Assembly: GCF_023715245.1 (NCBI RefSeq)
Contig: NZ_JAMBNV010000001.1
Span: 1,488,001 to 1,552,000, forward strand
Direction of reading: 5' to 3'
Length of the DNA: 64,000 bases
From: Sporosarcina luteola
GTDB lineage: Bacteria > Bacillota > Bacilli > Bacillales_A > Planococcaceae
Below the pieces are notes generated by a model. That model did not search any database. It was given only the letters and a program-made list of their open reading frames with translations, and was not told where the DNA came from. The position numbers and the translations under genes were made by a program. Below, in pieces: positions 8,658 through 16,467 of the stretch. Each line of letters starts with the position of its first letter. Position 1 is the stretch's first letter.

Positions 8658-9776
8658 TTACAATACATCTTGGAATAGATAAACGGTGCCTACGAGAAGG
8701 GCAGCCGTCAGAACGATGAACATGACTTTCCACACACTGATCGGGGCTTTCCCGCTTACTTTTCCCGTCTGGCCATTCACAAGGAACCGGTATACATTAT
8801 TGTTGAAGGTGAAGGAGGATATCCATAGCGGCAATAAAACATGCTTGAAAGTTATGTCGTCATATGATGTATCCACTTGCACAATTCGCACTTCGTCGCC
8901 AGTTTCCTGACGTAATATGCCATTCCGTATCCTATGATCGATAATGCTACGAGCTGAAAACCAGCCTTCTTTTAACGGAATCGAATAACGCTCTGCGAGG
9001 AAGCCCGATAAATATTCTGTTCTATAATCCAGTAAGCCTTCAAGTTGAAATGGCTCCACTTTATCAATCAAGCCGGAGGCGACATTGCGTGACGCCTTTA
9101 CTAATACATCATCGAAGAAATTAGTATAGGTCCCATATTTGGTGCGCCATCTGATTTTCCTGACCTGCTCTGTAACTTGCTCCATCTTGCCGTCGCGATG
9201 AACGGTCCGAGTCTCCATTACATAATAATATGTGCCGATCCTAACTGTATAAGCGGATTTGGTATGTGAGTCAAACGTCCAATAAGGGATATAGGCTCCA
9301 TTGATCTTTTTCAGCTCATAATCCTTTTTCAACCTGGAAGGAGCGAAATATCGTTTGGAGATCCATTTTTTGAATTTCTCCATAGCCTCATCCTTCGAGA
9401 TTTGAAAAGGAAGCACCAATGCGGGTTTAATACCTGCATCATGATCCGTGACTGCAATATGAGAAGAACCGCAAAAGGTGCAGAAATCGGCAACTTTATC
9501 ATTGTCCAAAAGAGTTTCCGCTCCGCAATTATCACATTTGAATACCCGTTTCTCGTTGCTCCAACTATGATCCGCCTGATCCAATGCATCCAAATAGTCA
9601 TGTTCGGTCGTATTTTCACGGGTCGCTTCAATCTCTACCTCAGTCCCGCAAAAAGGGCATTTCAAACCGCGGGAAACAGGGTCATACACTGTATTTCCTC
9701 CACAGGAATTACATTGATTCACTTCAGTTTCTTCAATTATCCCATCTTTAACGAATTCATTCTCCACATTCGTCAT
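8658..9776 (-). CDS. Zinc-ribbon membrane protein, YdjG-like
   Basis: A 372-residue protein. It has two N-terminal zinc ribbons (Cys22/25/40/43 and Cys81/84/99/102), a long soluble middle with an Ala-Tyr-Ile-Pro-Tyr-Trp stretch, and one C-terminal membrane helix near residues 349-368. This matches YdjG of B. subtilis. YdjG works with YdjH and the SPFH protein YdjI to hold the phage-shock protein PspA at the membrane. It lies 18 bases after the YdjI-like gene, so the two form an operon. Some databases call this family a helicase-like or TFIIB-type zinc protein; I see no helicase motifs. No pspA or ydjH is adjacent. Confidence 0.75.
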   Translation of the reverse strand: MTNVENEFVKDGIIEETEVNQCNSCGGNTVYDPVSRGLKCPFCGTEVEIEATRENTTEHDYLDALDQADHSWSNEKRVFKCDNCGAETLLDNDKVADFCTFCGSSHIAVTDHDAGIKPALVLPFQISKDEAMEKFKKWISKRYFAPSRLKKDYELKKINGAYIPYWTFDSHTKSAYTVRIGTYYYVMETRTVHRDGKMEQVTEQVRKIRWRTKYGTYTNFFDDVLVKASRNVASGLIDKVEPFQLEGLLDYRTEYLSGFLAERYSIPLKEGWFSARSIIDHRIRNGILRQETGDEVRIVQVDTSYDDITFKHVLLPLWISSFTFNNNVYRFLVNGQTGKVSGKAPISVWKVMFIVLTAALLVGTVYLFQDVL

Positions 9777-9794
9777 CCCATCACCCCGTCACGA

Positions 9795-10934
9795 TTAGCC
9801 ATCAAGGCCCTCTCCGCAATCTCCACAAAACTTTGAAGCGGGGCCATTGTTTGCGCCACATCCTGCACATTTCTTCTCAGTCACTTGTTTTGCGCCGCAA
9901 TCTCCGCAGAAATTCGCTCCTTCTTTAATCTGCGCTTGGCAATTGACGCAAGGAACTTTCTTCTCCTGAACGGAATTTCCGCATTCCGGACAGAATTTTG
10001 CAGTCGTCTTAATTTGCGCCTGGCAGTGCGGGCAAGCCTTTTTTTCCGCTTCTGCGGAAGGTGCTGTCTGCTGATTCGCAGTGAAAGCTCCAGCTATTGC
10101 ATTTCCGATTGCAGCGCCAGCACCGATGCCAGCTCCTGTTGCTGCCATGCCGCCGCCTTCATTTCGTGCTGCTTCACGGATCGCTTCTGCGGCCTGGTAT
10201 TGGGTATACGCACTCATATTCCCTAGGACACCCATTGTTGTCCGCTTGTCCATAGCCTCCTCGACTTCTTTTGGCAGGGACAAGTTTTCTATATAAAGGG
10301 AAGTGATGTCGAAGCCGAATTCTGCGAAGCGCTCTTTCATTTTCTCTCTGCCTTGTGTGCTTAGTTCGTCGTAATACATGGCAAGGTCAAGCGCAGGTAT
10401 TTGCGATTCTGCAAATAGGTCCGTCAATCCCGAAAGGATCATCTTCTTTAGATGATTTTCAATGCTGCTTGTTTCATAAGAACTGTTTGTGCCGAATAGC
10501 TCCCTTAGGAAAACGGCAGCATCGGAAACTCTGTATGAATAAATGCCATAGCCCCGCAGACGGATCATTCCGAAATCTGCATCTCGCATCATAATCGGAT
10601 TGGAAGTTCCCCATTTTTGATTGATGAACTGCTTCGTATTTATAAAATAGACTTCAGCTTTGAACGGGGAATTGAAACCGGTTTTCCAAGATTTAAGTTT
10701 CGTCAATACAGGCATATTTTGCGTGTATAAAACATGATGCCCAGGTGTGAATACATCGGCAATCTCCCCTTCATTCACAAATACAGCTACTTGCGATTCG
10801 CGGACGATCAAGCTCGCCCCCATTTTAATTTCATTATTTTGTACAGGAAAACGGTACACCATTGTATTGGTATTTTGGTCCGTCCATTCTATGACTTCGA
10901 TGAATTGGCTTTTGAAAAAATTAAAAATCCCCAT
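9795..10934 (-). CDS. SPFH-domain protein with zinc ribbons, YdjI-like
   Basis: A 379-residue cytosolic or peripheral membrane protein. Residues 1-230 form an SPFH (stomatin/prohibitin/flotillin-type) domain of the virion-core family, with VIEWTDQNTNTMVYRFP near the start. A Gly/Ala-rich linker follows, then three C-terminal zinc ribbons (ACPHC/FCPEC, PCVNC/FCGDC, KCAGC/FCGDC). The ATG at 10934 is 6 bases from AGGAGG; the ATG at 10940 abuts it and is rejected. It is the first gene of a two-gene unit with the YdjG-like protein. The role is inferred from B. subtilis, where YdjI recruits PspA. Confidence 0.8.
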   Translation of the reverse strand: MGIFNFFKSQFIEVIEWTDQNTNTMVYRFPVQNNEIKMGASLIVRESQVAVFVNEGEIADVFTPGHHVLYTQNMPVLTKLKSWKTGFNSPFKAEVYFINTKQFINQKWGTSNPIMMRDADFGMIRLRGYGIYSYRVSDAAVFLRELFGTNSSYETSSIENHLKKMILSGLTDLFAESQIPALDLAMYYDELSTQGREKMKERFAEFGFDITSLYIENLSLPKEVEEAMDKRTTMGVLGNMSAYTQYQAAEAIREAARNEGGGMAATGAGIGAGAAIGNAIAGAFTANQQTAPSAEAEKKACPHCQAQIKTTAKFCPECGNSVQEKKVPCVNCQAQIKEGANFCGDCGAKQVTEKKCAGCGANNGPASKFCGDCGEGLDG

Positions 10935-11108
10935 ATGCATCCTCCTACAAAAAAGTTATCGTTATTATAGTATACTACGGATTATGTGATTAAAGGTTTC
11001 AAGAAAGTGGTTTTATCAAGAGTGACGAGACTTTGGAAAAGAGGTACAATAGACTGAATAACCATTCATTACTATAAAAACGGATGGAACTTGAAGGAGT
11101 TTACCTAT

Positions 11109-12053
11109 ATGATACATAAAATCGAAATTCCGACGCCGTTCGCTGTTGGCGATGTCAATGCATTCGTCGTTAAAGGGGATGCCTTATCGCTAGTCGACGC
11201 AGGCCCTAAAACACCCGAAGCTTATGAGGCTCTAAAACGCGGTCTTAACGAAATCGGTTATACATTCAATGATATAGAGCAAGTCATTTTGACGCATCAT
11301 CACCCGGATCATGCCGGTTGGATGGATGCTTTCGAAAAGGCAGAGTTGATCGGTCATCCGTATAACGACCTTTGGCTGAGAAGGGATCAGTCATTCATGG
11401 AATACCATGACCGTTTTTATTTGCAATGCCTAAAAGAAGAAGGAGTACCAGAAAGCTATTTCAATTGGGTGGAAAAGATGAAGCGGCCAATACGGTTGAT
11501 GGGGGACAGGACACTGGATCGGACAATTGGGGAAGGCGACGAGTGGTCAGGGCATCCGGGCTGGACTGTTATGGAAACACTTGGACATGCTCAAAGCCAT
11601 ATTGTACTCTTCAATGAAAAGACGGGTGAGATGATTGGGGGAGACCTTGTTCTAGAAAAAGTATCGTCCAATCCTTTGATCGAACCTCCTGCAAACCGTG
11701 AAGCGGATCGTCCGAAATCATTATTGCAATACAATGCTTCATTGACACGTCTTTTAGAACTGCCAATCGGCATCGTTTACGGCGGTCATGGAAATGAAGT
11801 TCGAAATGTTCATCCTCTAATAGAGTCAAGACTTCAGAAACAGTATGAACGAGCTATGAAAGTACACGCAATGTTTGATGACGGAAGCAAGACAATCTAT
11901 GAGCTGACTCAACGATTATTCCCGACTGTCTATGAAAAGGAACTCGGACTAACCTTATCCGAAACAATCGGGCAAACGGATTATCTAGTATCTAAAGGAC
12001 TTGTGCATGAAATAGTTGGCGAAGGCGGTATTTTGTATTATGAACAAACGTAA
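11109..12053 (+). CDS. yqjP: MBL-fold metallo-hydrolase, YqjP-like
   Basis: A 314-residue metallo-beta-lactamase-fold hydrolase. The zinc motif LTHHHPDHAGWMD (HxHxDH) lies near residue 64, with later ligands in ETLGHAQSHIV, IGGDLVL and YGGHGNEV. The C-terminal winged-helix-like extension is typical of the YqjP/LACTB2-type group. The ATG at 11109 follows AAGGAG. It overlaps the next gene by 14 bases, and both are neighbours of proI as in B. subtilis (yqjO-yqjP-yqjQ). The substrate is unknown. Confidence 0.88.
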   Translation: MIHKIEIPTPFAVGDVNAFVVKGDALSLVDAGPKTPEAYEALKRGLNEIGYTFNDIEQVILTHHHPDHAGWMDAFEKAELIGHPYNDLWLRRDQSFMEYHDRFYLQCLKEEGVPESYFNWVEKMKRPIRLMGDRTLDRTIGEGDEWSGHPGWTVMETLGHAQSHIVLFNEKTGEMIGGDLVLEKVSSNPLIEPPANREADRPKSLLQYNASLTRLLELPIGIVYGGHGNEVRNVHPLIESRLQKQYERAMKVHAMFDDGSKTIYELTQRLFPTVYEKELGLTLSETIGQTDYLVSKGLVHEIVGEGGILYYEQT

Positions 12054-12798
12054 GACAGTTTTAATAACTGGGGCAACGAGCGGTGTCGGGTATGCAACTG
12101 CAATGCGGCTATTGTCAAATACCGACCGATACACCGTTTTTGCAACTGGAAGGGCTCCGGACAAACTTTGGGAGTTGCAGAACGAAGGGGCAATTGCAAT
12201 TCCTGCTGATATTACAAATAAAGATGAGATGCAAAGCCTATTGGGACAGACCGGCCCATTGGACATCGTCATTTTTTCAGCTGGAGTAGGACATTTTGAA
12301 GCAGCGCATCTACTCTCTGACGAAGCGATCCGCTCAATGATGGATACTAATTTCATTGCTCCTGTTGAACTGACGAAGCGCGTCCTTCCTCAGATGATGG
12401 AACAACAGGAAGGGCATCTCATTTACATTGGTTCGCAAGCCGGAAAAGTAGCGACGCCAAAGGCTTCTGTATATGCAGCATCCAAGCATGCCTTGATCGG
12501 ATATACAAACGCGCTGCGCATGGAAGTCGCGCCATTCGGCATCAATGTTTCTGTCATACATCCGGGTCCGATCGACACGCCGTTCATAGATGGTGCAGAC
12601 AGAACAGGAAACTATCGTTCATCGCTCGGCAAGCATCTTTTGAAAGTCGGCACTGTTGCAGATGCGGTCGTCCAAACCATCGCAAAACCCGTCCGTGAAA
12701 TTAAGCTGCCCGGTATCATGGGGATTACAAGCAAAATGTACGCACTCACACCGAGAATAGTGGAAAATGTTGGACGTAGGTATTTCATGAAAAAATAA
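12040..12798 (+). CDS. yqjQ: Short-chain dehydrogenase/reductase, YqjQ-like
   Basis: A 252-residue NAD(P)-dependent SDR. The cofactor motif TGATSGVGYA is at the N-terminus; the active site shows Ser in YIGSQAGK and Tyr/Lys in YAASKHALIG. The start ATG at 12040 lies inside the end of the yqjP-like gene, so translation is coupled. A basic C-terminus ends in MKK. The substrate is unknown; the pairing with an MBL hydrolase is conserved in Bacillus, which argues for a shared pathway. A hairpin terminator lies 50 bases downstream. Confidence 0.88.
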   Translation: MNKRKTVLITGATSGVGYATAMRLLSNTDRYTVFATGRAPDKLWELQNEGAIAIPADITNKDEMQSLLGQTGPLDIVIFSAGVGHFEAAHLLSDEAIRSMMDTNFIAPVELTKRVLPQMMEQQEGHLIYIGSQAGKVATPKASVYAASKHALIGYTNALRMEVAPFGINVSVIHPGPIDTPFIDGADRTGNYRSSLGKHLLKVGTVADAVVQTIAKPVREIKLPGIMGITSKMYALTPRIVENVGRRYFMKK

Positions 12799-12847
12799 AT
12801 AAGCTGAAAAAGCGTAAACCTGCAAAAAAGCTCCATAAACGAATAAA

Positions 12848-12880
12848 AAGAGCATGATCCAAACTTCGGACCATGCTCTT
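12848..12880 (+). terminator. Intrinsic terminator after yqjQ
   Basis: Stem AAGAGCATG/CATGCTCTT, extended by TCC/GGA around a short loop, followed by CTTTC. It lies in the first part of a long gene-free stretch. Confidence 0.75.
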
Positions 12881-13265
12881 CTTTCCGCACCGGAAAATTT
12901 GATTGTTTGTTCACTTGCTTCAAACTGTTCTTCCTGACAAACCTTAAACGCCCGTCAGTGCAGTCTGATCATACTGACCTCTGACTTTCCTAAGTCTGGC
13001 CTTCATTTCATCGACCCAATTGAGTGTCAGCCTCATGTTGCACTTCCACAAAAAACCTACCTCTTACCGTACCAAAGTGGCCGGAGCAATAATAACTATC
13101 CCCGGACGAGTGTTCCACTTGCCAGTAAAGCAAATTTTCCGCCAAGGCTGTGCAAATCTCCGTGGAATCGACAATCGATCTCCTCCACTTTCGTTCTGCC
13201 TTGTACTCTACTAATACCCCTCACAACTATGTGATAAACATCTTTTATAAATTATTTTTTTATTT
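12881..13265. other. Unassigned stretch with long but start-less open frames
   Basis: No gene is called here. On the minus strand, one frame stays open for 70 codons (13220 down to the stop at 13010) with protein-like composition, including QVEHSSGDSYYCSGHFG, but it has no ATG, GTG or TTG near its beginning. A second minus frame runs from a GTG at about 13226 for 42 codons. The plus strand mirrors the first frame for 64 codons from a TTG without a ribosome site. A third short minus frame (MRLTLNWVDEMKARLRKVRG) follows just after. This could be a decayed gene or a repeat remnant. I cannot assign it. Confidence 0.4.
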
Positions 13266-13547
13266 TCAGATTTTATCCTTTGCTAGTTGTTCTTGAGCTA
13301 ATCGGACCATTTCCTTGACCATATTTCCACCGATTGGTCCACCGATTTTTCCCGCTTGTTCCGATGTCAGTTTTCCATTGTACTCTTTCGAAAGGGGAAT
13401 ACCCAGTTCCTTTGCGACTTCATATTTAACCGAATCTGGTTGTTCATTATCTACGGTATATCCCTTTGCTTTCATAACATCTGCTTTAAGTTGATCCATT
13501 TGTTTACGTGCCTCGGGGAAGAAAATACGATTGTTGTTACGTGCCAT
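13266..13547 (-). CDS. Alpha/beta-type small acid-soluble spore protein
   Basis: A 93-residue DNA-binding spore protein of the kind that coats and protects DNA in the dormant spore and is degraded by the protease GPR at germination. The family core is clear: KYEVAKELGIPL holds the GPR recognition area and AGKIGGPIGGNMVKEMV is the second conserved block. It starts at ATG 13547 after AAAGGAG. It is single, with no partner in the operon. Expression under SigG in the forespore is expected from the family, but I could not place a convincing SigG site. It shows that the organism is a spore former. Confidence 0.95.
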   Translation of the reverse strand: MARNNNRIFFPEARKQMDQLKADVMKAKGYTVDNEQPDSVKYEVAKELGIPLSKEYNGKLTSEQAGKIGGPIGGNMVKEMVRLAQEQLAKDKI

Positions 13548-13705
13548 TCATTCATCTCCTTTAACAGGTAGTCTTTCCCGAAAGTGAAAAATGATAATGG
13601 ATGAATTGAGATACGGTTTGGGAATGCATTAGCAGTCCAACATGTTATACTAAACGAAATGAAACAAATAACCATACCGATTTGAAACTGGAGGTGAGCT
13701 TGGAT

Positions 13706-14623
13706 ATGAAAACTGTGACGGTCAAACATATCGTAAAGCGATTCTCATTGGAAGTTCTTGTTGGACACCATATGCTAGATAAAGTCCTGAAAAAGACCAA
13801 AGTCAGAAGACCGGGCTTGGAATTCATGGATAAATTTGATTTTATTGCAACAGAGCATGTCCAAATTCTTGGAAAGAATGAAATCAATTATTTACATACG
13901 CTCACTGATAGTGAATGCAAGCATCGAATCGCAAATATTGTCCAATACGATCCGCCGTGCATCATCATTACTTCCAATCAGGCAGAGCCGCTAGGATTGA
14001 GGCAATATTGCACAGAAGAGCATATACCTGTCTTGAGGACGCCTGACTCGACGAGCGAAATGAGCGCGAAGCTGGATGCTTACGTCACTAAAGAAATGGC
14101 TCCTGAAATTGCGGTCCATGGGGTGTGCGTCAATGTAGCCGGGATCGGAATACTTCTCCGTGGCAAGTCTGGGGTAGGGAAGAGTGAAACGGCACATACA
14201 TTGATTGGCAGGGGACATCGATTGATTGCAGACGATATCGTCGTGTTAAAAAAACTGAGTCCGCAAACGCTTCTGGGAACACATGACGAAAAGAACAAGG
14301 AATTCCTTGCGTTGCGAAGCATTGGGCTTCTCAATGTCGTCAGGCTTTATGGACGTGCAGCTTTTCAGGAAGAGAGCCGAATTGCGCTCGATATAGAATT
14401 GACTGAATGGAAGGATAATGCATTGAACAATGAACTTGAATTAGATACGAAATTCAAGTCATATATGGACGTACCGATTCCGCATATCCAAATTCAATTG
14501 CAGCCAGGAAGAGACGTGGCCGGCTTGATCGAGGCGGCAGCGAATAATTGGTATTTACAACAGCAAGGGTATAGTGCCGCTGAAGAATTCAAGAAGAGGT
14601 TGGAATCCGAATTTGATGAATGA
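13706..14623 (+). CDS. hprK: HPr kinase/phosphorylase-like protein, divergent
   Basis: A 305-residue protein of the HprK family, the sensor enzyme that phosphorylates HPr on Ser46 and so drives CcpA-dependent carbon control. The N-terminal domain (1-130) and the kinase domain are both present. Walker A GKSGVGKS is at 153-160, the catalytic His is in VHGV at 138, and LIADD is at 173-177. The family signature after the P-loop is degenerate: LALRSIGLLNV replaces the usual EIRGxGIIDV. The gene is not followed by lgt and ppaX as is common, but by a DUF2785 gene 22 bases on. It may be a second, specialised HprK paralog. The ATG at 13706 has a GGAGGTGAG site. Confidence 0.82.
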   Translation: MKTVTVKHIVKRFSLEVLVGHHMLDKVLKKTKVRRPGLEFMDKFDFIATEHVQILGKNEINYLHTLTDSECKHRIANIVQYDPPCIIITSNQAEPLGLRQYCTEEHIPVLRTPDSTSEMSAKLDAYVTKEMAPEIAVHGVCVNVAGIGILLRGKSGVGKSETAHTLIGRGHRLIADDIVVLKKLSPQTLLGTHDEKNKEFLALRSIGLLNVVRLYGRAAFQEESRIALDIELTEWKDNALNNELELDTKFKSYMDVPIPHIQIQLQPGRDVAGLIEAAANNWYLQQQGYSAAEEFKKRLESEFDE

Positions 14624-14645
14624 AGCCACGGAAAAGAGGTCTCTC

Positions 14646-15383
14646 ATGAAACAACAGATGAAAATGGTGTTGGAAATGGATGATATGCAGTGTCAAAACT
14701 ATATGAAGCTGCATGGAAATGAACTTTTTTCATACATGCTATCAAACCTTGGGTCCCCGGATAGCGTGCTACGCGATGAACTTATTTATAGACTTTTTGT
14801 CAAATTGATTTCGGAACAACAATTGGAAACAATTCAATTGACCCATGCCCTCAAGGAATTAATCACAGACCGATATTTATTCGCATCAATTGATGAAAAG
14901 GGCTCGGATGATGTGTTTATCCGCTCATTTTCAACGCTTTGGCTTACCGGATTGTTTTGGTTGGATCAAGAACATCCTTTCATGGATTCCGAGCTAAGAA
15001 GTAAAGCGTTGGAGAAAAGTGCAACCTATCTATTACAAGAGCGAGATACTCGCGGATTTGTTGAAGGCAAAGGATGGGCGCATAGCATCGCTCATGGCGC
15101 GGATTTAGCCGCGATGATTGCAAGTCATTCTTTAGTGGAAAAAAGACTGATTCCCATCATTCTGGAAGGCGTCGCTTCTTGTTTTTGGAAAGGCGGCGTC
15201 TATGTCGATGATGAGGATGAACGTTTAGTTGCCATCATTATGTCATTGGCAAAAAGTGATTATCCTGAAGAAATCCTAATTGAGTGGATGGAACAAGTTT
15301 TTGATAAATTGGATAGAAAAACACCGAAAAAAGGTTACTTCCAATCTTTTTCCACGCAAGAACAAATATTCTGCAATTCATGA
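14646..15383 (+). CDS. DUF2785-family protein
   Basis: A 245-residue soluble protein without signal peptide or membrane segments, largely alpha-helical by composition. Conserved-looking features are a GWAHSIAHGADL stretch near residue 150, with two His and an Asp, and acidic patches. The family has no established function that I know. It is cotranscribed with the hprK-like gene (22-base gap). The ATG at 14646 has AAAAGAGG in front; upstream in-frame starts overlap hprK and lack a site. A terminator lies about 100 bases on. Confidence 0.75.
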   Translation: MKQQMKMVLEMDDMQCQNYMKLHGNELFSYMLSNLGSPDSVLRDELIYRLFVKLISEQQLETIQLTHALKELITDRYLFASIDEKGSDDVFIRSFSTLWLTGLFWLDQEHPFMDSELRSKALEKSATYLLQERDTRGFVEGKGWAHSIAHGADLAAMIASHSLVEKRLIPIILEGVASCFWKGGVYVDDEDERLVAIIMSLAKSDYPEEILIEWMEQVFDKLDRKTPKKGYFQSFSTQEQIFCNS

Positions 15384-15480
15384 AAACATTGTATTTCGCA
15401 TTAAAAAAGTCGAAACGTTATCCTAAGCTTCAAAGCACGGCTTCTTTTTTCATTCAAAAGTGGCAGAACGTATAATACGA

Positions 15481-15511
15481 AAAACCGATGGATTCGTTCA
15501 TCGGTTTTTTT
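15481..15511. terminator. Terminator between the DUF2785 gene and tetR
   Basis: Stem AAAACCGATG/CATCGGTTTT with an 8-base loop and T-run on the plus strand; A-run on the other side, so it can act for the convergent tetR gene as well. Confidence 0.85.
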
Positions 15512-16184
15512 AGTTTTGGATCTTTTTAGTCAAAGCATTTTCTACCATTTCATTAATGTATTCCAAAGTTTTTTGTTCCGCTTCTTTCAAACTATAATCC
15601 AGTCGGTTATTCAATATATTTGTCATCATCCCTTGCCATAGAAGATTAGTCATTTCATTAAGCGAATCCACCTGACACTCGTCGATCAGCCCATCTCTTG
15701 CTACCAATTGTAAAAGCGATCTTCCTCTTTTGGTCGTGCTCCGTTCAAACAAAATCGGTTTCAATCCATCTGGTATATTAATCAAATCAGAAGGGTACAT
15801 CTCATAATAACGTTCAATCATTCTTTCCGGGTTGTCACCTAAATCCATAATGAACACCGCATGGAAGATGGCAGGCTGCTGGAAGGAATACCTACAGAAG
15901 CATTCCCAAGCAAGCAGATATTTTTCCAGTGATGTTTGTCCTTTCTTCATGCTTTCCGTGACTTCCTCGGTGTAATTTTTCAACAGCTTCATCGATGCGA
16001 AGAAGATTAGATGTGAAACTTCCCCAAAATAATTGTACATCGTCGCACTGTTGTACCCAGCACGGTCTGCAACTTTCCGGATCGTCACTTGATTGATGCC
16101 ATCCTCATTTATAATATCCACTGTCGCATCGATAAAATATTTCCACATTCTGCTCATTTGGATTTTCTTATTGTCCATACTCAT
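15510..16184 (-). CDS. TetR/AcrR-family transcriptional regulator
   Basis: A 224-residue regulator. Its N-terminal helix-turn-helix includes VTIRKVADRAGYNSATMYNYFG near residue 35, and a helical ligand-binding domain follows. The start at ATG 16184 has GGGGGG at 8 bases; the longer frame to 16211 has none. It diverges from a BCCT transporter and a CocE-type hydrolase. The 280-base gap between them holds two AT-rich palindromes, one near its own promoter region, so I infer that it represses the module and probably itself. The ligand is likely the transported compound or its hydrolysis product. Confidence 0.88.
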   Translation of the reverse strand: MSMDNKKIQMSRMWKYFIDATVDIINEDGINQVTIRKVADRAGYNSATMYNYFGEVSHLIFFASMKLLKNYTEEVTESMKKGQTSLEKYLLAWECFCRYSFQQPAIFHAVFIMDLGDNPERMIERYYEMYPSDLINIPDGLKPILFERSTTKRGRSLLQLVARDGLIDECQVDSLNEMTNLLWQGMMTNILNNRLDYSLKEAEQKTLEYINEMVENALTKKIQN

Positions 16185-16310
16185 TAATCCGTCCCCCCAT
16201 ATCATATTCAACTCTAAACATATTTTAATTATACAATATTTACAAATTATTAATTTGCCTTTTATAATTGTTCTATCATTTTTCCTGTGGTAGAATAATC
16301 AATATTAAAA

Positions 16311-16326
16311 AATAATCATGATTATT
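16311..16326. promoter_or_regulatory. Perfect 16-bp palindrome, candidate TetR operator
   Basis: AATAATCATGATTATT is its own reverse complement. It lies in the intergenic space between the divergent tetR and transporter genes. Size and place fit a TetR-family operator, but the binding is inferred. Confidence 0.5.
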
Positions 16327-16335
16327 ATATTTTAT

Positions 16336-16346
16336 CTGATTATCAG
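16336..16346. promoter_or_regulatory. Second short palindrome in the same gap
   Basis: CTGATTATCAG has 5-bp perfect arms around one central base. It shares the core TGAT/ATCA with the larger palindrome 10 bases upstream and may be a half-strength second site. Confidence 0.35.
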
Positions 16347-16399
16347 AGGTGTTTCTACCTAATCACTGTAGTTGTATTAACAGAAGGGGTATCCACCTC

Positions 16400-16413
16400 T
16401 GAAAGCGCTATCA
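16400..16413 (+). promoter_or_regulatory. Perfect match to the cre (CcpA) consensus
   Basis: TGAAAGCGCTATCA agrees at every position with TGWAANCGNTNWCA. It lies 54 bases before the transporter start, where bound CcpA could block transcription. An HprK-like gene lies about 2 kb away. Confidence 0.6.
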
Positions 16414-16467
16414 AAAGAAGGAATTGCATGGTCGCACTGTAAAAGAAAGATCATAGGGGTGGGGAAT

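Noticed and set aside
8658-9776. Helicase or primosomal protein, as such zinc-ribbon proteins are sometimes labelled
   Set aside because: No Walker or helicase motifs exist; two zinc ribbons plus a C-terminal helix fit YdjG instead.
13020-13214. Plus-strand 64-codon frame in the gap before the spore protein
   Set aside because: It begins at TTG without any ribosome site and mirrors a longer minus-strand frame; kept only as part of an unassigned region.
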